Below, one piece after another: positions 55,159 through 64,000 of a stretch of DNA of 64,000 nucleotides. The translations under genes were made by a program, and so were the position numbers. The DNA comes from Burkholderiaceae bacterium. Lineage in GTDB: Bacteria > Pseudomonadota > Gammaproteobacteria > Burkholderiales > Burkholderiaceae_B. The stretch is from the NCBI GenBank assembly GCA_017983955.1, contig JAGOAJ010000009.1, positions 60,764 to 124,763 of the forward strand, in the 5' to 3' direction. The stretch's first letter is position 1. Each line of letters begins with the position of its first letter. The notes beneath the pieces are model-generated. The model was not told where the DNA came from. It worked only from the letters and a program-made list of their open reading frames with translations, and searched no databases.

Positions 55159-55635
55159 TTAGCCCGCTTTGATATTGGTCTTGGGCTTTTTACTGCCGGG
55201 ACGCGAGCGACCGCTGGCATCGTATAGGTGGCCTGGGTCAGCCAGTCGCGCCAGTGTGTCTAGCGCCTGCTGGTTATGTGCCATGAAGGTACTGATTAGC
55301 TGGCCATTGCTGTCGTTCAATTGGCGCGCATTATCGGCCAGTTGATATAGGGTCTGGCAGGTGGCGTCAAGTTCAGAGTGCTGTGCAGCCGCTGCATTCA
55401 GGCCGTCTTTATCGGGGCTATAGCCCAATTCAGTCAGCAAGGTTAAGCGCTGTTCGTCCCATGCGGCGATTTGATCAGCTAGTCGATTTTTTTCTGCGGT
55501 GTTATTGGTCAGCGCCTCGGTAGGCGCTGCATCTATTAACAGTTGCGCTTCTTGTTCAAGCAGTTGGCTAAATTCCTTAACCAGACTTATTTCCTGATTA
55601 AGACAGGCGTGTAGTTGCTGCAGGGTGTCGGTCAT
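55159..55635 (-). CDS. flgN: Flagellar hook-junction chaperone FlgN
   Basis: FlgN is a helical export chaperone for FlgK and FlgL. The 158-residue protein has the FlgN pattern QLHACLNQEISLVKEFSQLLEQEAQLLIDA at the N-terminus and LNDSNGQLISTFMAHNQQALDTL towards the end. It starts 3 bases after flgM and converges with flhF across 22 bases. Confidence 0.88.
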   Translation of the reverse strand: MTDTLQQLHACLNQEISLVKEFSQLLEQEAQLLIDAAPTEALTNNTAEKNRLADQIAAWDEQRLTLLTELGYSPDKDGLNAAAAQHSELDATCQTLYQLADNARQLNDSNGQLISTFMAHNQQALDTLARLADPGHLYDASGRSRPGSKKPKTNIKAG

Positions 55636-55638
55636 AAA

Positions 55639-55929
55639 TTACTTCAAGAGATCGCGCACACTAGCCAGCAGACCATCGGCAATACGATTCGGGTCAATTT
55701 TCAGTTCGCCTGAAGCCAGCGCGTCACGGATTTCTTTAACACGGGCGATATTGATATCGTTTTCGCTATTTTGCAGGCTGGACAGATGGCGTGCCGCCGA
55801 ACTGAGGTCAACCGAGGACTTGCCGCCAGCGCCAGCCAAGGACGAACCTGCCGATGCCGTGCTGTCAGTGCGCGTGGCGGCTGTAACGCCAGCAAGCGGA
55901 CTTTTAACAGGGGTAGAGGTGATTTTCAC
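55639..55929 (-). CDS. flgM: Anti-sigma-28 factor FlgM
   Basis: FlgM binds FliA until it is exported through the finished hook. The 96-residue protein starts with GTG. The N-terminal half is low-complexity and disordered, and the C-terminal half contains the sigma-binding helices (DINIARVKEIRDALASGELKIDPNRIADGLL). The tail ends RDLLK. A candidate sigma-28 promoter lies 50 to 80 bases upstream. Confidence 0.93.
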   Translation of the reverse strand: MKITSTPVKSPLAGVTAATRTDSTASAGSSLAGAGGKSSVDLSSAARHLSSLQNSENDINIARVKEIRDALASGELKIDPNRIADGLLASVRDLLK

Positions 55930-55978
55930 AGCAGTCTCCGGGTAGGGCAGGCAAGTAAGTTTGATGTTCTGTGGTTAA

Positions 55979-56007
55979 TGTAACGGTAGGGTTGGCGGAA
56001 TCTTTAG
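55979..56007 (-). promoter_or_regulatory. Candidate sigma-28 promoter of flgM
   Basis: On the minus strand TAAAG is followed after 15 bases by CCGTTA, close to the TAAA-N15-GCCGATAA consensus of FliA promoters. It lies between flgA and flgM and would give late expression of flgMN in addition to read-through from flgA. Confidence 0.4.
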
Positions 56008-56084
56008 TGCTGGTCCAGGCTTTTACCATAACTTACGAAGCTGTATGCAAATGGTACGGGGAAAGTAGGCCAAGTTAATGTTAT

Positions 56085-56876
56085 TTACATCACTAATACC
56101 GTGGTGGCGTTCAGTACCGTGCCGGTAATTACTTGTCCTGAACTGGATTTTATCTGTATTTGGGTGCCGGGTGATCCGCTTTGCATAGCCTGGCCTTCGC
56201 CGTTGGCAATAAACCCGGGGCCGCGCACTTCGGTACGTATCATTTGACCACGCTGTATAGAGTCCGGGTCGCGCATGGCACTGGCTTTTATTGGCGTGCC
56301 TGTATTAATGCGCTGCGTGGCCAGATGACCTATCAACTGACTGGGGTCGGTGACTATGCCTGGCGACAATTTCAGCAAGTCGCCCTCGCGTGCGCTAAGG
56401 TCATCCAGGCTAATAACATCGCCGGGCTGTATGGCGCGGTTGGCGACGTAATAAAAGCCCTGGATGCTTAAGTTAGCCTGCACATAGCCATTCCAGGCCG
56501 TAGGCGCCATACAGCGCACACCCACACTAAGGCGGGAACGCAGACGCTGACCACTGGTCAGGTAGGGTTGCAACTGGCTGCAGGCAGGCTGGCGTGCTAT
56601 GCGGGATGCATCTACTGTAATTAGCACCGAGCCGGGATAGCTGCTGGCGGCTGATTGCAGGAATTCCCGCACGACGGTAGCCACATGTTCGGCTTCTTGA
56701 GTCGGTAAGACTGGCGTGGCGGCAGCTGTCGCCAAGGCTGGCGTGGCCAGCAATGCGCTAACCAGCCACTGGCGTACCAGGCGATGACCGGTATGACGCC
56801 GCTTGGCGTCGCCCTGACGAGCAGGAGGCGTCAGCACATTAGCAGTGTTCGATGCTGAAGTATTAAGCATGCCCAT
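56085..56876 (-). CDS. flgA: Flagellar P-ring assembly chaperone FlgA
   Basis: FlgA is the periplasmic chaperone of the P ring protein FlgI. The C-terminal SAF domain is clear: RAIQPGDVISLDDLSAREGDL, then GHLATQRINTGTPIKASAM and IKSSSGQVITGTVLN. A signal sequence (LVRQWLVSALLATPALATAAA) lies unusually far in, about 35-55 residues from the start. The frame opens with a TTG at 56924. The ATGs at 56876 and 56870 are better starts but have no strong ribosome site. It is divergent from flgB. Confidence 0.9.
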   Translation of the reverse strand: MGMLNTSASNTANVLTPPARQGDAKRRHTGHRLVRQWLVSALLATPALATAAATPVLPTQEAEHVATVVREFLQSAASSYPGSVLITVDASRIARQPACSQLQPYLTSGQRLRSRLSVGVRCMAPTAWNGYVQANLSIQGFYYVANRAIQPGDVISLDDLSAREGDLLKLSPGIVTDPSQLIGHLATQRINTGTPIKASAMRDPDSIQRGQMIRTEVRGPGFIANGEGQAMQSGSPGTQIQIKSSSGQVITGTVLNATTVLVM

Positions 56877-57006
56877 ATTGTAGGGAAAACCAGGCAGGCA
56901 AGCATACTTGGAACTGACGGACAAATAGTGGCTTGTTTCAGGGTTTATGTGCGCTGCGCCAAGGCTACGATAGTACTGTCACCTATTGTAATGACGGATA
57001 ACGCAC

Positions 57007-57414
57007 ATGATAGATCGTATAGGCCAGGAGTTTGGCTTCCATCAGCAGGCGATTAGTCTGCGCCAGCACAGGCAGGAAGTCTTGGCGGCAAACATTGCCA
57101 ATGCCGACACGCCCAACTACAAGGCGCGTGACTTTGATTTTAACGCGGCTTTGGAAAGCGCTATGGGCGAGCGTATGCGCTTGCCTGACACCAATCTGAA
57201 GTTGACCTCTGCACGTCATATACCCGCTGCCGCGCTTAGCCCCGGACCGGCCGAACTTTTATACCGCCAGCCGCTGCAGCCGCGTCTGGACGGCAATACC
57301 GTTGATATGGATGTAGAGCGTGTTCAGTTTGCTGATAACACCCAGCGCTATCAGACCGATTTGACGCTGATTTCCAGTCGTGTCAAAGCCATGATGGCTG
57401 CCATGCAGCAATAA
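57007..57414 (+). CDS. flgB: Flagellar proximal rod protein FlgB
   Basis: FlgB is an early rod subunit. The 135-residue protein has the axial-protein N-terminus with [28 protein letters not shown] and a C-terminal helix ([27 protein letters not shown]). It is the first gene of the flgBCDEFGHIJ operon. The gap to the divergent flgA gene should contain both promoters. Confidence 0.96.
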   Translation: MIDRIGQEFGFHQQAISLRQHRQEVLAANIANADTPNYKARDFDFNAALESAMGERMRLPDTNLKLTSARHIPAAALSPGPAELLYRQPLQPRLDGNTVDMDVERVQFADNTQRYQTDLTLISSRVKAMMAAMQQ

Positions 57415-57439
57415 ACATCAGTCATTAACGGAAAACCTT

Positions 57440-57856
57440 ATGTCCACACTCAGTATTTTTCAGATTGCCGGATCGGCGCTAACCGCGCAGTCGCAGCGCA
57501 TGAACGTCACCGCCAGCAACCTGGCTAACGCCGATAGCGTGGCAGGGCCAGATGGCCAGCCATACCGCGCGCGCCAGGTCGTCTTCCAGATGATGCCTGC
57601 ACCCGGCGCCGCCCGTACACAGTCGGTAGGTGGTGTCAGGGTGGCAGGCGTCGTCGAAAGCGACGCAGCGCCACGCCTGCAATACGATCCCAAAAATCCC
57701 CTGGCCGATGCCGATGGTTATGTCGCCATGCCCAATGTGGATGTCGTGGCTGAAACCGTCAACATGATTTCCGCCTCGCGTTCTTATCAGGCCAACGTCG
57801 AAGTCATCAATACCGCCAAAAGCCTGATGATGCGGACCCTGACCATAGGTCAGTAA
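57440..57856 (+). CDS. flgC: Flagellar proximal rod protein FlgC
   Basis: This rod subunit of 138 residues has the conserved start [28 protein letters not shown] and end [32 protein letters not shown] typical of FlgC. It lies 25 bases after flgB. Confidence 0.96.
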   Translation: MSTLSIFQIAGSALTAQSQRMNVTASNLANADSVAGPDGQPYRARQVVFQMMPAPGAARTQSVGGVRVAGVVESDAAPRLQYDPKNPLADADGYVAMPNVDVVAETVNMISASRSYQANVEVINTAKSLMMRTLTIGQ

Positions 57857-57867
57857 AAAGGAATTCC

Positions 57868-58551
57868 ATGACTGCAGTCAATAACGTTAATAACACCAAC
57901 AACCCAGCAGGGCTGGCAGCCTATCAGCAAAACCGCGATCTTATGGGCGACACCCAAGATCGCTTTCTGACTTTGCTGGTTACCCAGTTGCAAAACCAGG
58001 ACCCTCTTAACCCTATGGATAACGCCCAGGTTACGTCGCAAATGGCGCAGCTATCCACAGTGAACGGCATTAATCAACTGAACAATACTTTGCTGGCTTT
58101 ATCCGGCCAAATGGACGTTTCCCAGTCCATGCAGGCGGCTGCGCTAATCGGCAAGGGCGTTTTGGTGCCGGGCAACAAAGTGTCCCTGGGCGTGAATGAC
58201 GATGTGGCTACAGCCACTCCGTTTGGGGTCGATGTCGTATCGCCCGCCGCCAAGGTCGTGGTCAGCATCATGGGCCCCGATGGGCAGCTAGTGCGCAAAA
58301 TTGATCTGGGTAGTAAAGAGGCCGGCGTGTACTCCGTCGAGTGGGACGGACTGGGTGAAGGCGGGACTAAGCTGGTTGAAGGCAAGTACACCGTGGACGT
58401 GGCTGCTTTGGATGCGAACGGCCAGCCCGTAGCTGCCGAAGCGCTTACCCACGGCACCGTGTCCAGCGTGGCTTATACGTCTCAGGGCTTACGTATCGAC
58501 ATGGGTCTGGCAGGAAGCTATTCGTTGCTGGATATCCGCAAAATCATGTAG
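57868..58551 (+). CDS. flgD: Flagellar hook assembly scaffold FlgD
   Basis: FlgD caps the growing hook. The 227-residue protein has the N-terminal export and cap segment QDRFLTLLVTQLQNQDPLNPMDNAQVTSQMAQLSTV and a C-terminal FlgD Tudor/Ig-like part (VVSIMGPDGQLVRKIDLGSKEAGVYSVEWDG). An AAGGAATT site precedes the ATG. Confidence 0.95.
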   Translation: MTAVNNVNNTNNPAGLAAYQQNRDLMGDTQDRFLTLLVTQLQNQDPLNPMDNAQVTSQMAQLSTVNGINQLNNTLLALSGQMDVSQSMQAAALIGKGVLVPGNKVSLGVNDDVATATPFGVDVVSPAAKVVVSIMGPDGQLVRKIDLGSKEAGVYSVEWDGLGEGGTKLVEGKYTVDVAALDANGQPVAAEALTHGTVSSVAYTSQGLRIDMGLAGSYSLLDIRKIM

Positions 58552-58635
58552 CACACACGTAGCAGCACATATTTCTGATGGATGGTGCAGGGCACCGTTC
58601 ACTCAACATATTCTTAAGATTACACGAGGTTTATC

Positions 58636-60135
58636 ATGGGTTTCGGACAAGGTTTAAGCGGCTTGAATGCTGCAGCGCAGAATCTGGACGTTATTGGCAA
58701 CAACATCGCCAACTCGGGCACAGTAGGCTTTAAAGCTGGCACTGCCACATTCGCTGACGTTTACGCGAATTCACGCGTGGGTATAGGTACTTCCGTTGCC
58801 AGCATCAACCAGCGCTTTACTGTGGGCACGGTCGCCAGTACCGGTAACCAATTTGACATGGCGATCGACGGGGCCAAGGGGCTGTTCCGCGTGGTGGACC
58901 CCAGCGGTAACGTGCTGTATACCCGTAACGGCCAGTTCTTTGCCGACAAAGATAACAACATCGTCAACGCCCAGGGCCAGCGTCTGACAGGTTATGCGCC
59001 AGGTGGCACGAACATGGTGCCTGTGCAAGTGCCGGTGGGTAATATTCCACCGCTGGCCAGCAGTAACTTGACGACTAAGGCTAACTTGGATGCGAATAGC
59101 CCAGTGATCGGGTTTACGCCTGCTGTGGATGGGAAGATTACATTAACCGCTACGGCTGCTGCTGGTAATACTGCTGTAACGGGCACCTATACCTTTACCA
59201 GGCTTGATCCTGCTGATCCTGACAGTGCTATTGTCTGGAATGGAACACCTCCGCCAGATGGTTTTTACTCTACCGGGCCTGGTCCTACTCTTATTGAGGT
59301 AACAGGAGGAAACGGTACTACTGACGTTGATCTAGATGATGCTGCTTTAGCAGCCGTAGGTGCGGCAAACTATGCCCCCGAGAAGTATGTTCCTATCGCT
59401 TTTGATCCAGCCAACCCTGACAGCTATAACCCTTCGCACTCTTTGCGTATTAACGTATACGACTCTCTGGGTAACTCGCACGAGCTGACCCAGTATTACG
59501 TAAAGCTTCGAGGTGATGCAGCAACCAAAGAAAGCGTTTGGGAAGTTCACTATCGTTTGGATGGCAAGCCATTGGATGCTCCTGCTGGTTCCATGCAGGA
59601 AATGCGTTTCGATGCTGCTGGTCGTTTGGAGTCACCAGAGGTACCTGTTGATTTGGTTTTTGGCAATCCCGGTGGCGCTGCTTCACCCGCTGGTCCGCTA
59701 AACATCAGCTTGAACTACAGCGGCACTACCCAGTTTGGCGGCCCGTTTGCGACCAACTTTACACAGAACGGTTTTCCCACCGGCGAATACGCCAGCATGT
59801 CCATAGGCACTGATGGCTCCATACAGGCCCGCTATACCAACGGTGAAACCCGCTCCATGGGCACTTTGGTTCTGGCTGACTTCAACAACTTGCAAGGCTT
59901 GCAACCTGTGGGCGGTAACGCCTGGATAGAAACTTCGGCATCTGGCCAGCCTACCTATGGTCGTCCCGGTGAGAACGGCATGGCGACCATACGCGGCCAA
60001 GCCGTTGAAGAGTCCAACGTCGACATGAGCGTGGAGCTGGTCAATATGATCATTGCTCAGCGCACTTATCAGGCCAACGCCCAAACCATCAAGACCCAGG
60101 ATCAGATACTGCAAACCCTGATCACCATGCGCTAA
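58636..60135 (+). CDS. flgE: Flagellar hook protein FlgE
   Basis: FlgE polymerises into the hook. The ends are conserved: GFGQGLSGLNAAAQNLDVIGNNIANSGTVGFK and VDMSVELVNMIIAQRTYQANAQTIKTQDQILQTL. At 499 residues it is about 100 longer than the enteric hook protein. The surplus is mostly at residues 155-254, where the D1-D2 part gains a segment rich in threonine, alanine and proline. There the codons turn towards T- and A-ending forms, unlike the rest of the gene. A GAGG site precedes the ATG. Confidence 0.95.
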   Translation: MGFGQGLSGLNAAAQNLDVIGNNIANSGTVGFKAGTATFADVYANSRVGIGTSVASINQRFTVGTVASTGNQFDMAIDGAKGLFRVVDPSGNVLYTRNGQFFADKDNNIVNAQGQRLTGYAPGGTNMVPVQVPVGNIPPLASSNLTTKANLDANSPVIGFTPAVDGKITLTATAAAGNTAVTGTYTFTRLDPADPDSAIVWNGTPPPDGFYSTGPGPTLIEVTGGNGTTDVDLDDAALAAVGAANYAPEKYVPIAFDPANPDSYNPSHSLRINVYDSLGNSHELTQYYVKLRGDAATKESVWEVHYRLDGKPLDAPAGSMQEMRFDAAGRLESPEVPVDLVFGNPGGAASPAGPLNISLNYSGTTQFGGPFATNFTQNGFPTGEYASMSIGTDGSIQARYTNGETRSMGTLVLADFNNLQGLQPVGGNAWIETSASGQPTYGRPGENGMATIRGQAVEESNVDMSVELVNMIIAQRTYQANAQTIKTQDQILQTLITMR

Positions 60136-60143
60136 GGCTATTC

Positions 60144-60890
60144 ATGGACCACATGATCTATACCGCTGCCACCGGGGCTGCTCGCACCCTGGAGCAGCAG
60201 GCCATCATCAGCAACAACATGGCCAACGTCAGCACCACCGGCTTTCGCGAGCAAATGGCTGTCTATCGTTCCGTACCCGTGGTGGGCGTTACCGAATTGC
60301 CCACACGGGTCAGCACGGTAACCGCCACGCCGGGCAGCAACTTTGAGCAAGGCGTGATGGCTGAAACCGGCCATGCGCTGGATCTGGCCATTACCGGCGA
60401 TGGCTGGTTTGCGGTGCAAACACCTCAGGGCGAAGCCTATACGCGTAATGGTGAGCTAGCGATTAATTCGGAAAACATTCTGGTTAACCATGCTGGTCTG
60501 CCTGTTTTGTCTGATGATGGCGGTCCTGTGGAATTACCGGAACGTGGCAGCGTCACTTTTTCTGGCGACGGCACGATTACTGCATTGGGCGCAGGCGATA
60601 ACCCCGCTGATATCCAGGTCATGGGTCAGCTAAAACTGGTTAATCCGCCCGCCGGCGACTTGATCCGTGGCGATGATGGCCTATATCGACTGGCTGGTGG
60701 CCAGGCAGCGCCTGCGAATCAAGAAGTGCGCATGATTTCTGGCTTTGTTGAAAAAAGCAACGTCAGTGCGGCCGAAGCCATGGTGGCCATGATCACCAAT
60801 GCACGTCGATTCGAAATGCAGATGAAAATCATCCAGGACGCCAGCAGCAATGCTGAACGTGCTAATTCAATCTTGTCGTCCAACGGGTAA
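60144..60890 (+). CDS. flgF: Flagellar proximal rod protein FlgF
   Basis: FlgF is a rod protein of 248 residues, with the axial start MIYTAATGAARTLEQQAIISNNMANVSTTGFR, the central LDLAITGDGWFAVQTPQGEAYTRNGEL and the C-terminal NVSAAEAMVAMITNARRFEMQMKIIQ. It begins 8 bases after flgE. Confidence 0.95.
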   Translation: MDHMIYTAATGAARTLEQQAIISNNMANVSTTGFREQMAVYRSVPVVGVTELPTRVSTVTATPGSNFEQGVMAETGHALDLAITGDGWFAVQTPQGEAYTRNGELAINSENILVNHAGLPVLSDDGGPVELPERGSVTFSGDGTITALGAGDNPADIQVMGQLKLVNPPAGDLIRGDDGLYRLAGGQAAPANQEVRMISGFVEKSNVSAAEAMVAMITNARRFEMQMKIIQDASSNAERANSILSSNG

Positions 60891-60938
60891 ACCAGATCAA
60901 GTGGTCGCAGCCGGTCTGTGACACATTAAGGATAAAAA

Positions 60939-61724
60939 ATGATACGTTCATTATGGATAGCTAAAACGGGTCTGGAATCGCAACAGACCAATATGGATGT
61001 CATATCCAATAACTTGGCCAACGTAAATACTACGGGCTTTAAGCGCAGCCGCGCTGTGTTTGAAGACCTGATGTACCAAACTGTGCGTCAGCCTGGCGCT
61101 CAGGTAGGTGCAGCCAACCAACTGCCTTCAGGTTTGCAGATTGGTACTGGCGTACGCACGGTGGCTACTGAGCGCATACATACCCAGGGTAATTTGCGTG
61201 ATACAGGTAATTCTTTGGATATTGCGATTCAGGGTCGTGGGTTCTTGCAGGTTGAAATGCCTGACGGCACGTTTAGCTACACCCGTGATGGCAGCCTGCA
61301 GGTTGATCAGGACGGTCAACTGGTTACCGCTGGCGGCTACCCCATACAGCCACCCATTAATATCCCTGACAATGCCTTGACCATCACCATAGCCCGTGAT
61401 GGCACGGTGTCGGTAACTCAGCCGGGCGCTGTTGGTACCAACGTGCAGTTGGGTCAGCTGCAACTGACTACCTTTGTTAACCCTACAGGTTTGCAAAGCA
61501 TGGGTGAAAACCTGTATGCGGAAACTGATGCCTCTGGGGCGGCTAACTTTGCCCAGCCAGGTCTGGATGGCGCGGGTTTGATTCTGCAGGACTACGTTGA
61601 AACGTCCAACGTCAACGTTGCTGAAGAACTGGTCAATATGATCACCACCCAGCGCGCCTATGAAATGAACAGTAAAGCAATACAGACATCTGACCAGATG
61701 CTGGCTCGCCTGACTCAGTTATAA
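60939..61724 (+). CDS. flgG: Flagellar distal rod protein FlgG
   Basis: FlgG forms the distal rod. The 261-residue length is standard. Signatures are [48 protein letters not shown] and [36 protein letters not shown]. An AAGGA site precedes the ATG. Confidence 0.97.
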   Translation: MIRSLWIAKTGLESQQTNMDVISNNLANVNTTGFKRSRAVFEDLMYQTVRQPGAQVGAANQLPSGLQIGTGVRTVATERIHTQGNLRDTGNSLDIAIQGRGFLQVEMPDGTFSYTRDGSLQVDQDGQLVTAGGYPIQPPINIPDNALTITIARDGTVSVTQPGAVGTNVQLGQLQLTTFVNPTGLQSMGENLYAETDASGAANFAQPGLDGAGLILQDYVETSNVNVAEELVNMITTQRAYEMNSKAIQTSDQMLARLTQL

Positions 61725-61741
61725 GATAGAACAGACTGTAC

Positions 61742-62428
61742 ATGCTAAAACGCCTTTCTCGCTTTGGAATCCTGTTTGCGGTAGTGCTGATGTCCGGTTG
61801 TGCTCTGATACCCCCAGAGCCCATAGTTACCGGGCCGCTGACGGCTGCGCCGCCCTTGCCGCCGCTACCTACAGCGGTGGCCAATGGGTCTATTTATCAG
61901 CCTGGCTCTTACGGTAATTATCCCTTGTTCGAGGACAGGCGTCCGCGCAACGTGGGCGATATCGTTACTGTGGTCATACAGGAAAAAACCAATGCCGCTA
62001 AGAACGTACAAACCTCTACTGACCGTACAGGTAGTGCGTCCATGGGCATAGGGCTGTCGCCCGATATCTTACCCAGCTCTCTGGGACCCAAGCAAAACTT
62101 CGATGCTGAAGGCGGGAATCAGGCACAAGGCAAGGGCTCCAGCCGTGCCGACAATATGTTCCAGGGCACCCTGACGACTACTGTGGTGGGTGTGTTGCCC
62201 AACGGTAATTTGCAAATTGCCGGTGACAAACAAATGGCAATCAACCGGGGTAGCGAACACATACGGTTTTCCGGTGTGGTTGACCCCCGTTCCATTACAG
62301 GGTCTAACACCGTGTTGTCTACCCAGGTGGCTGATGCGCGTATTGAATTTCGCAGCAAGGGCACCATGGATGAAGTCCAGAACATGGGCTGGCTACAGCG
62401 ATTTTTCCTGAATGTTTCACCGTTTTAA
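61742..62428 (+). CDS. flgH: Flagellar L-ring lipoprotein FlgH
   Basis: FlgH builds the outer-membrane L ring. The signal peptide ends in LMSGC, with the lipid-bearing cysteine at residue 20. The body has LFEDRRPRNVGDIVTVVIQEKTNAAKN and the closing VQNMGWLQRFFLNVSPF. The length is 228 residues. Confidence 0.96.
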   Translation: MLKRLSRFGILFAVVLMSGCALIPPEPIVTGPLTAAPPLPPLPTAVANGSIYQPGSYGNYPLFEDRRPRNVGDIVTVVIQEKTNAAKNVQTSTDRTGSASMGIGLSPDILPSSLGPKQNFDAEGGNQAQGKGSSRADNMFQGTLTTTVVGVLPNGNLQIAGDKQMAINRGSEHIRFSGVVDPRSITGSNTVLSTQVADARIEFRSKGTMDEVQNMGWLQRFFLNVSPF

Positions 62429-62441
62429 CAAGGTCTAGCTA

Positions 62442-63578
62442 GTGACTTCTACTTTTATCAGCGTACTTATCCGCTATAGCAGGCGTTGCTTGCCCGCTGC
62501 GCTGATCCTGTTAATGGCGGCCGGTAGCGCTAACGCTGAACGTATTAAAGACTTGGCGTCTATACAGGGTGTACGCGCTAACCAACTAATTGGTTATGGC
62601 TTGGTAGTGGGGCTGGACGGTAGTGGTGACCAAGTGCGTCAGACCCCGTTTACCCAGCAAAGCCTGACCAATATGCTCTCGCAATTGGGAGTCACCGTCC
62701 CCCAGGGCACGAATATGCAGGTGAAAAACGTCGCTGCCGTCATCGTCACGACGCGTTTGCCTGCCTTCGCACAGCCCGGCCAGATGGTGGATGTGGTGGT
62801 GTCGTCCATGGGTAATGCCAAAAGCCTACGTGGCGGTACGTTGTTGATGACGCCCATGAAGGGCGCTGACGGCCAGGTTTACGCTATAGCGCAAGGCAAT
62901 ATGCTGGTGGGTGGGGCGGGCGCTCAGGCTGGTGGTTCCAGCGTGCAGGTTAACCAGTTAAACGGCGGCATTATCAGTAATGGCGCCATCATAGAACGCA
63001 GCGTGCCTACCACCTTCGCCAATGGCGGCGTTATCAATCTGGAATTGAACAGCACCGACTTCGGCACTGCCCAGAGCATGGTCACTGCGTTGAATAAACA
63101 TTTCGGCGCGCAAACTGCCTTGGCTTTGGATGGCCGGGTAATACAGCTGCGCAGCCCCCAAGACCCGGCCGCTCAGGCGGCGTTTTTGTCACAGGTGGAA
63201 AACCTGCAAGTTAGGTTGCCGCCTGCACGCGCCAAAGTCATCATTAATGCCCGTACAGGCTCGGTGGTAATGAACCGCACTGTGACTATCGAAGAAGCGG
63301 CTATTGCACACGGTAACCTGTCTATTATTATCAGCCGTGAATCGGAAGTCAGTCAGCCCGATACCCCCTTTGGTGGTGGTCAAACCGTGGTTACAGACAA
63401 TACCCAGATTGAAATGCGTTCTGACGCAGGTAGCGTACAACGTGTCAGTACCAGTACCAATCTGGCCGATGTGGTCAAGGCTTTGAATTCCTTGGGCGCT
63501 ACTCCTCAAGATCTGTTGTCTATTTTGCAGAACCTGAAAAGCGCTGGCGCTTTGCGTGCCGATCTGGAAATTATTTAA
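62442..63578 (+). CDS. flgI: Flagellar P-ring protein FlgI
   Basis: FlgI forms the periplasmic P ring around the rod. The protein of 378 residues starts with GTG and has a Sec signal ending in SANA, followed by [32 protein letters not shown]. The C-terminus [43 protein letters not shown] is typical. Confidence 0.97.
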   Translation: MTSTFISVLIRYSRRCLPAALILLMAAGSANAERIKDLASIQGVRANQLIGYGLVVGLDGSGDQVRQTPFTQQSLTNMLSQLGVTVPQGTNMQVKNVAAVIVTTRLPAFAQPGQMVDVVVSSMGNAKSLRGGTLLMTPMKGADGQVYAIAQGNMLVGGAGAQAGGSSVQVNQLNGGIISNGAIIERSVPTTFANGGVINLELNSTDFGTAQSMVTALNKHFGAQTALALDGRVIQLRSPQDPAAQAAFLSQVENLQVRLPPARAKVIINARTGSVVMNRTVTIEEAAIAHGNLSIIISRESEVSQPDTPFGGGQTVVTDNTQIEMRSDAGSVQRVSTSTNLADVVKALNSLGATPQDLLSILQNLKSAGALRADLEII

Positions 63579-63587
63579 GGGCAGGCC

Positions 63588-64000
63588 ATGTCATTTCATT
63601 ACATTCCCAGGCCCCAGGGCGACACTACGTCCAACTTTGATTTCAGCCATCTGAATAGTCTGAAAAAAGGCGTTCGTGCCGGTGCTGATGCACCCCAGGA
63701 TAAGAATCGGGAAGTGGCCCATCAGTTTGAAGCGTTAATGATTCAGCAGCTGATGAAGCAGGCCAGGCAAACGGCCCTGGAATCCGGCCCTTTTGATAGC
63801 CAGCAAACCCGTTTGGCTCAAAGCCTGGGCGACGAGCAAATGGCCTTGCAGCTGTCTAATCCTGGCCTGGGCTTGGCGCAAAACATACTGGATCAGATAC
63901 AAGCCAGCCAGGGCGGCCCACGTACTATGGCCAAGCGTGGTGAACTGACGCCGGAACTGGGAGCGTCGCGCTTGCGGGGCTTGCGTTCCAGTATAGGAGA
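63588..64000 (+). CDS. flgJ: Flagellar rod-cap and muramidase FlgJ, N-terminal part
   Basis: The frame starts with ATG 9 bases after flgI and is open to the window end, giving 137 codons. The translated part has the rod-binding domain: NREVAHQFEALMIQQLMKQARQTALESGPFDSQQTRL, then GDEQMALQLSNPGLGLAQNILDQIQ. In relatives a C-terminal glucosaminidase domain would follow outside the window. Only the N-terminal part can be judged. Confidence 0.93.
   Translation, partial: MSFHYIPRPQGDTTSNFDFSHLNSLKKGVRAGADAPQDKNREVAHQFEALMIQQLMKQARQTALESGPFDSQQTRLAQSLGDEQMALQLSNPGLGLAQNILDQIQASQGGPRTMAKRGELTPELGASRLRGLRSSIG

Noticed and set aside
1-64000. CRISPR array, prophage, toxin-antitoxin or secondary-metabolite cluster
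   Set aside because: No regularly spaced repeats, phage genes, paired small stable genes or large synthase genes were seen in the window.

Overview
The window looks like chromosome of a motile betaproteobacterium of the family Alcaligenaceae (Bordetella, Achromobacter, Alcaligenes and relatives). The evidence is the gene order flhDC-motAB-cheAW-mcp-cheRBYZ-flhBAF-flgNMA-flgBCDEFGHIJ, FlhDC as flagellar master regulator, and the style of the accessory genes. The genus cannot be fixed from sequence alone. No phage, CRISPR array, rRNA or intact insertion sequence is visible.

From 1 to 16.9 kb the genes serve transport and metabolism. A peptide-type ABC importer (a truncated permease, a twin-arginine-exported binding protein) is divergent from an XRE-cupin regulator. 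tRNA-Thr(CGT), a MAPEG protein, an AI-2E family membrane protein, aquaporin Z, panB and tam follow. A GntP-type permease sits behind a leader that looks like an attenuator. A tightly coupled operon encodes a second peptide-type importer plus a flavin-dependent oxidoreductase. tRNA-Asn(GTT) closes this part.

From 16.9 to 37 kb lie stress and homeostasis genes: a ferritin-like protein, an EmrAB-OMF pump with its MarR regulator and tandem palindromic operators, a DMT exporter, a LysR-YeiH pair, SirB2, a 270 bp element with terminal inverted repeats and no transposase, the cadR-cadA metal efflux pair, a SulP transporter, a lipoate-ligase-like protein, a TM2 protein, a methyltransferase, divergent glpK and glpD, and an NlpC/P60 lipoprotein.

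From 37.3 kb to the end is one flagellar and chemotaxis region. FlhDC switches on the cascade, MotAB drives rotation, CheAW-MCP-RBYZ steers, FlhAB (with FlhF) builds the export gate, FlgM and FlgN control sigma-28 and hook-junction chaperoning, and FlgA to FlgJ build rod, hook and rings. The window ends inside flgJ. Unusual points are FlhF with a C-terminal extension of about 400 residues, a soluble receptor with its sensor-like domain at the C-terminus between cheZ and flhB, a heptapeptide duplication in FlhC and a variable insertion in FlgE.

No clearly new multi-gene system was found. The best candidates for novelty are regulatory: the gntP leader with mutually exclusive hairpins, a 19-bp element shared by the gntP gene and the importer-oxidoreductase operon, and the 270 bp repeat element.
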